Of a DNA stretch of 64,000 nucleotides, positions 17,542 through 27,954 are shown one piece after another. The position numbers and the translations under genes were made by a program. A model generated the notes under the pieces. The model searched no databases. It was not told the origin of the DNA and was given only the letters and a program-made list of their open reading frames with translations. Each line of letters starts with the position of its first letter. Position 1 is the stretch's first letter. This DNA is from Anaerolineae bacterium. GTDB lineage: Bacteria; Chloroflexota; Anaerolineae; Aggregatilineales; Aggregatilineaceae. The stretch is taken from NCBI GenBank assembly GCA_018432315.1, contig JAHDLB010000012.1, forward strand, positions 62,001 through 126,000. Direction: 5' to 3'.

Positions 17542-18009
17542 ATGGCTAACCTGACTCGTTGGAATCCGCGAAACGAACTTGAGATCGCCGACATCTTCCG
17601 CCCGTTCGAGCAGATGTTCGAGGACCTGTGGCGCGCATGGCCGGCGCGTTACGAGACCGACACCACGCGCCCGATCATGCGCCCGGCGATGGACGTGGTC
17701 GAGAACGACAGCACGCTGACCGTGCGGGTCGACCTGCCGGGCATGAAGCCGGATGACGTGCACGTCGAGGTCGAGAACGACACGCTGACTATCAGCGGCG
17801 AGGTGGGCGACACCATCGAGAAGGAAGGCGAGCGCTACCACTACCGCGAACGCCGCTACGGGTCGTTCCAGCGCAGCGTGCGGCTGCCGAACACGCTCGA
17901 CACCGACCAGATCGAGGCGAGCTTCGACAATGGCGTTCTGAACATCTCCATTCCGAAGCAGCCCCAGGCTCAACCCAAGCAGATTACGGTGAAAGCCGGC
18001 AAGAAATAG
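17542..18009 (+). CDS. Small heat-shock protein, Hsp20/alpha-crystallin family
   Basis: The product is 155 residues, an ATP-independent holdase. GAGGAGG stands before the ATG. The N-terminal arm contains PFEQMFEDLWRAWP; the alpha-crystallin domain runs from about residue 48 to 140, with VRVDLPGMKPDDVHVEVENDT, YHYRERRYGSFQRSVRLP and ASFDNGVLNISIPK. The C-terminal tail QPKQITVKAGKK has the I-x-V motif (ITV) used for oligomer assembly. It is a single-gene unit ended by a strong terminator. Heat-shock control is likely from the family, but I could not see a known operator upstream. Confidence 0.95.
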   Translation: MANLTRWNPRNELEIADIFRPFEQMFEDLWRAWPARYETDTTRPIMRPAMDVVENDSTLTVRVDLPGMKPDDVHVEVENDTLTISGEVGDTIEKEGERYHYRERRYGSFQRSVRLPNTLDTDQIEASFDNGVLNISIPKQPQAQPKQITVKAGKK

Positions 18010-18031
18010 GCCGGAGCGCGACACGCGCACG

Positions 18032-18065
18032 ACGCCGGGATCGAGTTCGATCCCGGCGTTTTTTT
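18032..18065 (+). terminator. Strong intrinsic terminator after hsp20
   Basis: ACGCCGGGATCGA pairs perfectly with TCGATCCCGGCGT over a two-base loop, followed by seven T residues. Confidence 0.93.
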
Positions 18066-18370
18066 GTTCTGGGGCCAGCCCCCAGGGGATTTTTTAGAGG
18101 AATTTTATTTCTTTGTACCCATGTTATGTGATAAATTACACGCATAGAGCGATCGCAATATCATCGGTGAGATATGCATTACAGTCTGTATAGAAAATGA
18201 TTTGTTTACAGGTTTTAATGATTTTTTTTCGGGTTTTTTATAGCCACGGGGAGGGCAGGAGCTATCAGAAACAAAGAGTGGTCCAAAACAGTGGAAGAGC
18301 TTATGCAACTAAGGTCTCTCGACTACGCGCGTATCAGTTCGAGCATTCAGCAGATCAGAAAGGGCACTCC
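18066..18370. other. AT-rich leader region of the giant exoprotein gene
   Basis: About 300 bp, much richer in A+T than the rest of the window, with T-runs near 18220-18240. It probably contains the promoter of the exoprotein gene; no pair of boxes stands out enough to mark. A loose dyad TGTGATAAATTACAC lies near 18127. Short reading frames here have no coding support. Confidence 0.45.
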
Positions 18371-21300
18371 ATGAAATCAGCATCGCGGTCAAGACGACTG
18401 GCCGTCTTGACCCTCTTGACGCTTTTTTCACTTGTCGTCCCGGTGCAGTTCGCCTACGCCGGGGTTTCGATTGCTCCGGACACGAGCAACCTGGCGGCGC
18501 CTCTGGCCGCGACTTTCGACGTCACGAACACTGCCGACGCGGGCCCCGGTTCGTTGCGCGCCGCGATCGAGGCGGCGAATGCCACTGCTGGGGCGGACAC
18601 AATCACCTTCAGTGTCACGGGGACTATCACGCTGGCGACGGCCCTGCCCTCGATCAGCGAAGACCTGACCATCACCGGCCCCGGCGCCGCCAGCCTGACC
18701 ATCAACGGCGGCGGTGCGAATCGTATCTTCTATGTACAAACCGGGACCACAGTCGACATCAGCGGCGTCACGCTGACGGGCGGCAACGCGACCCGTGGCA
18801 GCGCCATCTACAACTTCGGCACCCTGTCGGTCACGGACAGCGTGCTGACAGGTAACGTCGCCACCGAAGCCGGCGGCGCGATTGCCAACGTCGGCAGCCT
18901 GACGCTCACCGACGTCGTGCTGTCGTTCAATGCCGCGCCTACCGGCGGAGCGATCCATAACTCCAGCTCGGGATCGATCACGATGTCCGGCAGCACTGTC
19001 GACAACAATGAGGCGACAGAGTCCACCGGCGGCGGGATCATGAATACGGCGGCGCTGACGATCACGACCTCGACGTTCTCGTACAATGAGGCGTTACTGG
19101 GCGGCGGCGGCGGTATCCATAACGTCGGCGCCAACGTGTCGGTCACCGCCAGCCTGTTCGACCATAACGAGTCCCTGTGGGGCGGCGGCATTGCCAGCAA
19201 CGGCACGGTGAACGTCGCCAACACCACGTTCTCACACAACACCGTCGACAATAACGGCGGCGGTATTGCCAACAATGGCACGGTAACCGTGACCAACGTC
19301 ACGTTCACCGGCGGCTATGCCGGTGCATCGGGCGGCCTCTACAACGGCGCGACCGGCACCGCAACCGTGACCAACAGCATTTTCGTCGACATCGACTCGC
19401 TGGAAAACTGCCAGGGGACTCTCATCAACGGCGGCGGCAACCTGTCGGACGACGGCTGGTGTATCTTTGAGCCGGAGCGCATGTATGTCGACGCACGCAT
19501 CGACCCAAACCTGGCCGATAACGGCGGTCCCACGCTGACGCATGCCCTGCTGACCGGCAGCCCTGCCCTGGGCGGCGGCAACGCAGCGGCGTGTGCGGCG
19601 CCCCCGGTGAGCGGCGTGGACCAGCGCGGTTTCGCGCGGCCCAACCCGGGGGGAGAAGCGTGTGACAGCGGCGCGTTCGAATCGAGCATTCCCATGCCAT
19701 CGACGCAGACCTTCACCGTCAACAGCCTCAACGATCCGGGTGATGGTGTGTGTGATGTCACCGAATGCACGCTGCGCGAGGCGATCGCGGCGGCCAACGC
19801 CAACATCGGCATGAGCGACACGATCACCTTCAGCGTCACGGGGACGATCAACCTCACCGCCGATCTGCCGGACATCACCGACCCCGTCACGATCACCGGG
19901 CCGGGCGCGGCTTCGCTCGCCATCAACGGCGCGTCGAGCCACCAGCCGTTTGCGATCACCTCGGTGGTGAATGTGTCGATCAACGCCCTGACCATCCAGA
20001 ATGGGTACAGTTCGACCAGCGGGGGTGGCATCTCCAACACAGGCGTGCTCGCCATCAGCGACGTCACGATCGAGGATAGCACGGCTGTCAATGGCGGTGG
20101 CGGCCTGCACAACACGGGCACGGTGACGATCGCCAACAGCCTCTTCGACGGCAACTCCGCAGGGTACGGTGGCGGCATTTCCTCGGTAGGTACCGCCAAC
20201 ATCACCATCAGCGGCAGCCGGTTCCTTGGCAACTCGGCGTTGGCTGGCAACGGCGGCGGCATCTTCAACGGCGCGACGCTATCGATCACCGAGACGACTT
20301 TCACCGGCAACTCGGCCTCCACCGGCGGTGGCGGGGTGCACAATGCTGCGACAGCCACTGTCACCAAGTCCACCTTCAACGGGAACACCGCGGTTTACGG
20401 CGGCGCCCTCAACAACGGTGGCACGCTGACAGCCGGTAACGTCACGCTGTCCGGCAACACCGTTACGCAGGGCGGCGGCGGCATTCATAATGGTGCAAGC
20501 GCAAACTTCTACAATGTCACCTTACGCGGAAATAGCGCCGGTGGCGGCAGCGGCATCTACAGCACCGGCGCAACGGCGGTCGTGACGCTGACCAACACCA
20601 TCCTGGCCGACAGTACCTCTGAAAACTGTGTCATGAATGGGGGCGGCACCGTCGTCGACGGCGGCAACAACCTGTCGGACGACACGACCTGCGGCCTGGC
20701 CGGTGACGGCATCGATCCCATGGTGAACACCACGCTGGACGACAACGGCGGGCCGACGCTCACGCATGCGCTGCTCGCCAACAGCCCCGCGCTCGGCGCG
20801 GGCAACCCGGCAGTCTGCGCGGCGGCCCCGGTCAACGGCGTCGACCAGCGCAACGTGACGCGCCCGGCACCCGCCGGCGAGCCATGTGACAGCGGCGCGT
20901 TCGAATCATCGAATACTGCCCTGGCGGCGTTCGACTTCAGCGCGGCGACCTACAGCGCTGCCGAAAACGCGGCTAACCCCACCGTGCGTGTCAATCGCAC
21001 GCGCGGCGTCAGCACCGCGACCTCCGTCCAGATCACGTTCACAGATGGACCGGCTCCGGAAGCGACAGGTGGCACCGGCAGCAGCCGCGACTACACCAAT
21101 ACGCCGATCACCGTCAACTTCACGGGCGGCCAGACGTTCGCCGACGTGACCATCCCGCTGTACGACGATGGGCTCATCGAAGAGGACGAAAACTTCACCA
21201 TGACGCTGGCGAACCCGGCGGCCAACGGGCTCATCGGCACGACACACCCGACGGCAGTCTTCACCATCCTGGATGACGACGACGCGGGCGTGACGGTCGA

Positions 21301-24300
21301 CCCGACGACGGTCGCCGTGACCGAAGGCGGCCCCGCGGCCAACGTGGAAATCGTCCTCGACGCGCAGCCCGCCAGCGGAACCGTGACCATCACGGCGACG
21401 CCAGGCGGCCAGTGCAACCTGGGCGCGGGCGCGGGCAACCCGGTGAACCACGACTTCACCAGCGCCAACTGGGATACGCCGTGGGTGATCCCCGTGACGG
21501 CGTTCAACGACACGGTGATCGAAGGGGCGCACACCTGCGCGATCGTGACCGAAATCACGGCGTCCGACGCGCCGGAATATCCCACCAGCATGGATGTGAG
21601 CGACATCACCGCCAACATCACCGACAACGACACGGCCACGCTCGTCTTCACGACCGACACCGACACCGTGGGCGAGGGTGATGGCAACCACGTCACGACG
21701 GTCACCCTGACGACCGTCCCGACGGGCGCCACGCTCGGCGCCGAGGTCGGCTTCGCGGTCACGCGGGCCAATGTCACCACCTCGGCGGCGGACTTCGACG
21801 GCGCGACCATCGTCGCCGGTCCGTTCGTGGTTGGCGATGGCAACGGCGACACCCGCACGGTCACCACGCCGATCTTCGACGACGATATCCCCGAGCTGGA
21901 CGAAACCTTCACGCTGACGCTGGTGGGCATCACCGGCCCGGCCACGGCGGGCACGCCGTCCGTCCAGACGGTCACCATCGACGATAACGAGCCGGTGCCG
22001 CCGGGGCCGATGCTGATCGCACCGGCGAACGGCGGAGTCACCGACGACACCACGCCCACCTTCACGTGGAGCGAAGACGAGGCGACCGACTCCTACCAGA
22101 TCGAGATCGACACCGATCCGGCGTTTGGCAGCCCGCTTCAGGCTGAAACCGTCCCCGGACCGGCCTACACCGCCGCTCCTCCACTGGCCGAGTACACGAC
22201 CTACTACTGGCGCGTGCGGGTGCTGACCGCGGGTGACGTGCTGGGCGAATGGAGCGAGACGTGGGCGTTCACCATCGATCCGTCGCGGCCCGATGCGCCC
22301 ATCCTGCGCAGCCCGCGCAACCGCACCATCACCGCCGACACAACGCCGCGCTTCACCTGGAAGGGCGTCCGCGGCGCGGCCCTGTACACCATCGAAGTTG
22401 CCACAGATCCCGGATTCGGCGCGGGTGACCTAGTCAACATCGGGACCGGCACGAACACGCGGCCCAACTACGTCGTGCCCGACGCCCAGGCGCTCGAATA
22501 CGGCGTCTACTACTGGCGCGTCCAGGCACAGGACAGCTATGGCCGGATCAGCGACTGGAGCACGCCGTTCAGCTTCGAGCTGACGGTGCACAGGCTGCCC
22601 AAGAACGGGGACTTCACGACTAACACCCAGCCGGTCTTCCGCTGGAAGGGCGTGCCCGGCGCGGTGGGTTACGAGTTCCAGCTCGACGGCCCCACGCCCG
22701 AAACCTACGCCGGTCCGGACATCAAGTTCAAGCCCGCGGCGCCGCTGATGGAAGGCCAGTACACCTGGCAGGTGCGCGTCGACTACGGCGGGGGCACGTT
22801 CAGCGAGTGGATGCCGGCCTGGACGGTGACGATCACGCCGCCGCCCTCACCGCGCGTCAACCTGATCGCCCCGGCCAACCTGCTGGTGACGGACGACGAC
22901 GCGCCCGTGTTCAACTGGGAACTGCTGGCGGGCGGACCGTTCACCTACCAGATCCAGATCGACGACGACCGCAACTTCCGCAGCCCGGTGCAGGATGTCG
23001 AAACCGGCGCGGATGAGGACAACTATCCCGCCGATCCGCTGGCGGACGGTAAATACTTCTGGCGCGTGCGCGCGATCAACAACGTAGGCGTAGCGGGCAA
23101 CTGGAGCCGCGTCTGGGCATTCACCGTCGACACGACGGCGCCGGACGCCCCCACCTTGCGCCTGCCGGCTCACCTGTCGGCCACGACCGACACGACGCCG
23201 CGCTTCGTCTGGCAGCGCTCCAAGACGGCGACCGAGTACGACCTGGTCGTGTCCACCAATACAAACCTGGACGCTGCCGGTGACTGGGTGATCGATGTGC
23301 CCGGCCTGCGCGGCAACGCCTACACCGTGCCCAACGCCGACGCGCTCGCGCCCGACATGACTTACTACTGGGGCGTGCGCGCGCGCGACAAGGTCGGTAA
23401 CCAGAGCGGCTGGAGCCAGTCGTGGACCTTCAACGTGCTCAGCACGGTGGTTCTGCCCGAGGCTCCGACCCTGGTGGCGCCCGCCCACCGGACGCTGACG
23501 AACGATTCGACGCCCGAGTTCGAGTGGGCGGCCCCGGCGACGGGCGGACCGTTCGCCTACCACGTCCAGATCGACAACAATCGCAACTTCAACAGCCCTG
23601 AGCATGAGGACGTTGTCCCGGTTGGCACCACCACCCTCACGCCTCCGGACCTGGCCGATGGCAACTACTTCTGGCGCGTCCGGGCCGTGGACGGTGACAA
23701 TGTGGCCGGTGCGTGGAGCGCCGTGTGGCGCGTGACAATCGACACCACGCCGCCCGCGGTGCCCGTGCTCAACAACCCGAAGGACGGCTCCGCCACGCCG
23801 AGCAGCACCCCGCGCTACACCTGGCGCGGCGTCCCCGGCGCGGTGACTTACCACATCCAGGTTGCGACGGATGCCGGGTTCGCCCCTGGCGCTATCGAAG
23901 CCGAAGACCTGTCGGTTTCGGGGCGGGCCTTCGTCCAGCCGACACCGCTTGACTTCGGCACCTACTACTGGCGCGTCCAGGCCACCGACGGCGCGGGCAA
24001 CATCAGCGAGTGGAGCGCGGCCAACCGGTTCGACGTCTCGATCCTGATCGCGCCCAAGGATGGCTCGTCCTCGACCAACTCGCGGCCCGTGTTCCGGTGG
24101 AAATCGGTGCCCGGCGCGGTCGACTACTGCTTGCAGATCGACGACGATCCCGCCTTCGGTTCGCCGCTGGTCGATGAGATCGACCTGACCGCGACCCGCT
24201 ATCGCCACCCCACCGACATGATGGATGGCACGTACTACTGGCACGTTGGGGTCAACCTGGGCACGGGCTGTGACGACTGGATGGAAGTGTGGTCGACTAC

Positions 24301-25693
24301 GATCACGCCGAAACCGCCGCAGCGGCCCAAGCCGGTTGCGCCGGACAACAACGTGTTCCTCAACACCAACACGCCCTTGTTCGTCTGGACGGACGTCTTC
24401 AACGCGGTCCAGTACGAAATCCAGATCGACGACAATGGCAACTTCAGCAGCCCCGAGCAGACCGATCTGGTGAACGCCCCGACGACGCAGTACCCCGCCA
24501 CGGCCCTGGCCGACGGTAAGTACTTCTGGCGCGTGCGCGGGATCAACAGCGTGGGCGTGCCGGGCGCCTGGAGCGCTCGCCGCGCGCTGACGGTGGACAT
24601 CACGCCGCCGGCCATCCCGACGATGACCGGCCCGGTGGATGGCACGCGGGTCACCAACCGCCTGCTGCGCCTGGAGTGGACGCGGGTCAGCGACGCCGTC
24701 GCCTACCAGGTTCAGTTGGATACGGATCCCAGCTTCCCGCTGCCGCCCATCGACGTGGGTAACAAGATCTTCTACAAGTCGCCGACAACGCTGGCACAGA
24801 ACACCTACTACTGGCGCGTCCAGGCCATCGACAAGGCCGGCAACGCCTCCGGTTGGAGTGGCCCGTGGAGCTTCGCACTGGTGGCGGGCAACACCGACGT
24901 CACCGCCCCGATCGCCCCGGCGCAGCTTCCGTTCGTCGAGTCGTTCGCCGTTAACACGGCGTGGCTGGCCGACGGCGGCGCGTGGACCTACCTGCCGGAC
25001 GGCGCGTGGAACGGCGCCGGGTGGTTCGCCGACACCGCCTTGCGCGGACAGGTGAGCACCCTGACGTCCGCCGCCCCGATCGACCTGACGGCGGCGCTCA
25101 ACCCGCAGCTCGTGATGTGGCAGAAGGCCAACGTGGAAACGGGCGACGTCTTCACCATCGAAGTGAGCGTGGATGGCGGCGTCTCGTGGTCGCAGGTCGA
25201 GCAGCAGACCGCCATCGCCGAGGACTGGGTGCAGCGGACGGTCGACCTGTCAGCCTACAAGGGCCACCTGGTCTACCTGCGCTTCGTCCTGTACACGCAG
25301 GCCAGCGCGCTCAGCGATCCGGCAGCCACCGGCATCTGGCTGGACGAGCTGACGATCATGGACGTGCCCCCGGCGCCGGCGGTCGAGCCGACCCTCGCCC
25401 CGGACACGCCCACCCCGACCGAAGAACCGGTGATCCTGCCGCCGACCGAGGAAGCGCCGCCGGAGCCTATCGAAGACCCGGCGCCGACCCCCGGCGTGAC
25501 ACCGGAACCGACCGAGACTCCGGGCGACACCCCGGACGAGACCCTGCCTGAGGTGATCACCACGCCGGAAGAACCGACGCCCGGCGATCCACCGGAGCAG
25601 CCGGTCCCGTCCGAGGAGCCCACCGAGCCGGCCCCTGAGCCGGATGGCCTGGAACAGCCCGCCGAATCGCCGGGCGAGGAACAGGCCGGCTAA
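18371..25693 (+). CDS. Giant secreted multidomain protein (CSLREA/beta-helix, Calx-beta, FN3-like repeats)
   Basis: The product is 2440 residues. The ATG at 18371 starts a signal peptide (MKSASRSRR, hydrophobic core, cleavage after AYA). Residues about 50-480 and 445-850 are two right-handed beta-helix regions. Each opens with a CSLREA-like phrase (GSLRAAIEAANA; CTLREAIAAANA) and closes with a choice-of-anchor phrase of the type DNGGPTLTHALL...CDSGAFES. Three Calx-beta-like domains follow at about 853, 973 and 1091. About ten FN3-like repeats, each with a TTPxFTW start and a YYWRVR end, fill 1213-2170. A jelly-roll domain spans about 2187-2330, and a Pro/Thr/Glu-rich tail ends the protein without a sorting signal or membrane anchor. 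Likely role: adhesion or cell-surface matrix. Confidence 0.88.
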   Translation: MKSASRSRRLAVLTLLTLFSLVVPVQFAYAGVSIAPDTSNLAAPLAATFDVTNTADAGPGSLRAAIEAANATAGADTITFSVTGTITLATALPSISEDLTITGPGAASLTINGGGANRIFYVQTGTTVDISGVTLTGGNATRGSAIYNFGTLSVTDSVLTGNVATEAGGAIANVGSLTLTDVVLSFNAAPTGGAIHNSSSGSITMSGSTVDNNEATESTGGGIMNTAALTITTSTFSYNEALLGGGGGIHNVGANVSVTASLFDHNESLWGGGIASNGTVNVANTTFSHNTVDNNGGGIANNGTVTVTNVTFTGGYAGASGGLYNGATGTATVTNSIFVDIDSLENCQGTLINGGGNLSDDGWCIFEPERMYVDARIDPNLADNGGPTLTHALLTGSPALGGGNAAACAAPPVSGVDQRGFARPNPGGEACDSGAFESSIPMPSTQTFTVNSLNDPGDGVCDVTECTLREAIAAANANIGMSDTITFSVTGTINLTADLPDITDPVTITGPGAASLAINGASSHQPFAITSVVNVSINALTIQNGYSSTSGGGISNTGVLAISDVTIEDSTAVNGGGGLHNTGTVTIANSLFDGNSAGYGGGISSVGTANITISGSRFLGNSALAGNGGGIFNGATLSITETTFTGNSASTGGGGVHNAATATVTKSTFNGNTAVYGGALNNGGTLTAGNVTLSGNTVTQGGGGIHNGASANFYNVTLRGNSAGGGSGIYSTGATAVVTLTNTILADSTSENCVMNGGGTVVDGGNNLSDDTTCGLAGDGIDPMVNTTLDDNGGPTLTHALLANSPALGAGNPAVCAAAPVNGVDQRNVTRPAPAGEPCDSGAFESSNTALAAFDFSAATYSAAENAANPTVRVNRTRGVSTATSVQITFTDGPAPEATGGTGSSRDYTNTPITVNFTGGQTFADVTIPLYDDGLIEEDENFTMTLANPAANGLIGTTHPTAVFTILDDDDAGVTVDPTTVAVTEGGPAANVEIVLDAQPASGTVTITATPGGQCNLGAGAGNPVNHDFTSANWDTPWVIPVTAFNDTVIEGAHTCAIVTEITASDAPEYPTSMDVSDITANITDNDTATLVFTTDTDTVGEGDGNHVTTVTLTTVPTGATLGAEVGFAVTRANVTTSAADFDGATIVAGPFVVGDGNGDTRTVTTPIFDDDIPELDETFTLTLVGITGPATAGTPSVQTVTIDDNEPVPPGPMLIAPANGGVTDDTTPTFTWSEDEATDSYQIEIDTDPAFGSPLQAETVPGPAYTAAPPLAEYTTYYWRVRVLTAGDVLGEWSETWAFTIDPSRPDAPILRSPRNRTITADTTPRFTWKGVRGAALYTIEVATDPGFGAGDLVNIGTGTNTRPNYVVPDAQALEYGVYYWRVQAQDSYGRISDWSTPFSFELTVHRLPKNGDFTTNTQPVFRWKGVPGAVGYEFQLDGPTPETYAGPDIKFKPAAPLMEGQYTWQVRVDYGGGTFSEWMPAWTVTITPPPSPRVNLIAPANLLVTDDDAPVFNWELLAGGPFTYQIQIDDDRNFRSPVQDVETGADEDNYPADPLADGKYFWRVRAINNVGVAGNWSRVWAFTVDTTAPDAPTLRLPAHLSATTDTTPRFVWQRSKTATEYDLVVSTNTNLDAAGDWVIDVPGLRGNAYTVPNADALAPDMTYYWGVRARDKVGNQSGWSQSWTFNVLSTVVLPEAPTLVAPAHRTLTNDSTPEFEWAAPATGGPFAYHVQIDNNRNFNSPEHEDVVPVGTTTLTPPDLADGNYFWRVRAVDGDNVAGAWSAVWRVTIDTTPPAVPVLNNPKDGSATPSSTPRYTWRGVPGAVTYHIQVATDAGFAPGAIEAEDLSVSGRAFVQPTPLDFGTYYWRVQATDGAGNISEWSAANRFDVSILIAPKDGSSSTNSRPVFRWKSVPGAVDYCLQIDDDPAFGSPLVDEIDLTATRYRHPTDMMDGTYYWHVGVNLGTGCDDWMEVWSTTITPKPPQRPKPVAPDNNVFLNTNTPLFVWTDVFNAVQYEIQIDDNGNFSSPEQTDLVNAPTTQYPATALADGKYFWRVRGINSVGVPGAWSARRALTVDITPPAIPTMTGPVDGTRVTNRLLRLEWTRVSDAVAYQVQLDTDPSFPLPPIDVGNKIFYKSPTTLAQNTYYWRVQAIDKAGNASGWSGPWSFALVAGNTDVTAPIAPAQLPFVESFAVNTAWLADGGAWTYLPDGAWNGAGWFADTALRGQVSTLTSAAPIDLTAALNPQLVMWQKANVETGDVFTIEVSVDGGVSWSQVEQQTAIAEDWVQRTVDLSAYKGHLVYLRFVLYTQASALSDPAATGIWLDELTIMDVPPAPAVEPTLAPDTPTPTEEPVILPPTEEAPPEPIEDPAPTPGVTPEPTETPGDTPDETLPEVITTPEEPTPGDPPEQPVPSEEPTEPAPEPDGLEQPAESPGEEQAG

Positions 25694-25718
25694 TCCCGGC
25701 TCGCACGGAATAGCACGC

Positions 25719-25757
25719 AGCGCCCCTGCCCGTCTCACGCGGTGGGGGCGCTTTTTT
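25719..25757 (+). terminator. Intrinsic terminator after the giant exoprotein gene
   Basis: AGCGCCCC at 25719-25726 pairs with GGGGCGCT ending at 25751, followed by a run of T. Confidence 0.85.
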
Positions 25758-25786
25758 GGTGAGCGATCCGGTAATAGCCCTCTGCT

Positions 25787-25864
25787 ACTATACGCCTATA
25801 GTCTATGCGAAATGGTTGACAAACCTGGGTACGTGTAAGCTATAATGAAGTTATATAGATAACT
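25787..25864 (+). promoter_or_regulatory. Promoter and palindromic sites of the GntR regulator gene
   Basis: TTGACA at 25816-25821 and TATAAT at 25841-25846, 19 bp apart. Two perfect inverted repeats flank them: ACTATA-CGCC-TATAGT at 25787-25802 upstream of the -35 and AGTTAT-ATAG-ATAACT at 25849-25864 just after the -10. The second one would block transcription if bound, which suggests autorepression by the GntR protein. Confidence 0.6.
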
Positions 25865-25890
25865 AGATATTAGACGCTTTGGTCAATCGT

Positions 25891-26634
25891 ATGGCGAAAA
25901 ACATCCTCTCCCAAATCCGTATCTCGAAAAACACCAGCATTCCCATCTATCAGCAGCTCGAGAGCCAGCTCGAAAGCCTGATCGTCAACGGAACGTGGCG
26001 CCTGCGGGACCCGCTGCCGTCCGAAACGCTGCTCGCCCAGAACCTGGGCATCAGCGTCATGACGGTTCGCCAGGCGATGGCCCAGCTCGTCAATAAGGGC
26101 CTCATCTACCGCGAGAAGGGCCGCGGCACGTTCATCACCCCCCAGCCCCTGGAGCATCACCTCCAGCGCCTGGAAAGTTTCAGCGAGGACATGCGCGCGC
26201 GCTCCCTCCAGGCCGCGTCTCGCATTCTGGACTTCGAGGTCATCCCCGCGCCGGAGAAGATCGCGGAGACGCTTGCCCTGGAGCCAGGAACGCCCGTTCT
26301 GCATGTCAAGCGCCTCCGCCTGACCGAAGATCACCCGGTTGCCCTCCACGACGCCTACGTGATCCGCGCCGACATCGAGCGCGCGCGCCTGGAAGAAGTC
26401 GGCTCGTTGTACGCCGTCCTGGAGGACATCGGCAGCCCCCTGGTGGAGGCTGAAGAGACGCTGGAGGCCGTGGTCGCCAGCGGCGAAACGGCGGCTTTGC
26501 TGGGCATCCAGCGCGGCGATCCGCTGTTGAAAGTGACCCGGCTGAGCAGCGATCGCGAGCACAAGCCGGTCGAACTCGTGACGGCGCTGTACCGCGCCGA
26601 CTTTTACCGGTACACCGTCCGGCTGCATCGCTAG
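25891..26634 (+). CDS. GntR-family transcriptional regulator with UTRA domain
   Basis: The product is 247 residues from the ATG at 25891; an in-frame TTG at 25879 would add four residues. The N-terminal winged helix-turn-helix has IPIYQQLESQLESLIVNGTWRLRDPLPSE and LGISVMTVRQAMAQLVNKGLIYREKGRGTFI, clear GntR signatures. Residues about 85-245 form a UTRA ligand-binding domain of the HutC type (LALEPGTPVLHVKRLRL... and a late GDPLLKVTRLSSD). UTRA domains bind small sugars, sugar phosphates or nucleoside-like ligands. It directly precedes the BMP importer operon, so that operon is the probable target, with a nucleoside or its product as the signal. Confidence 0.9.
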   Translation: MAKNILSQIRISKNTSIPIYQQLESQLESLIVNGTWRLRDPLPSETLLAQNLGISVMTVRQAMAQLVNKGLIYREKGRGTFITPQPLEHHLQRLESFSEDMRARSLQAASRILDFEVIPAPEKIAETLALEPGTPVLHVKRLRLTEDHPVALHDAYVIRADIERARLEEVGSLYAVLEDIGSPLVEAEETLEAVVASGETAALLGIQRGDPLLKVTRLSSDREHKPVELVTALYRADFYRYTVRLHR

Positions 26635-26769
26635 CCGCCCGCACACCGGCTCTGCCGCCGGTCACGCCGAATCGATCGCGCCGATCTGCAAAGGAGGGAA
26701 GCTCGCGCCGATAATTCGTTCAAGACGTATCGTTACCATCTTTGGGTGCCAGTTTTTAAGGAGTCCGGA

Positions 26770-27879
<1,110 letters not shown>

Positions 27880-27954
27880 TCGCCCTGGCGCTGCCTTTCT
27901 CGACCGCTCCGGTGACGATCCCGCCGGGGCGGTCGCCATCAACCCGAGGAACAC

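Noticed and set aside
18127-18142. A Crp-like dyad TGTGATAAATTACAC upstream of the giant exoprotein gene
   Set aside because: The second half does not match the TCACA half-site and no promoter could be aligned with it.
18105-18308. A 67-codon minus-strand frame in the AT-rich leader of the giant gene
   Set aside because: No ribosome site, no family and placed over the presumed promoter; could be real but nothing supports it.
18700-21000. Direct nucleotide repeats in the beta-helix region considered as a CRISPR or minisatellite
   Set aside because: The repeats are in frame, imperfect and explained by the protein repeat pattern (NNGGGI-type coils).
22847-24244. A 465-codon minus-strand frame within the giant exoprotein
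   Set aside because: It reflects the repeat structure and codon bias of the FN3-like repeats and has no recognisable protein features.
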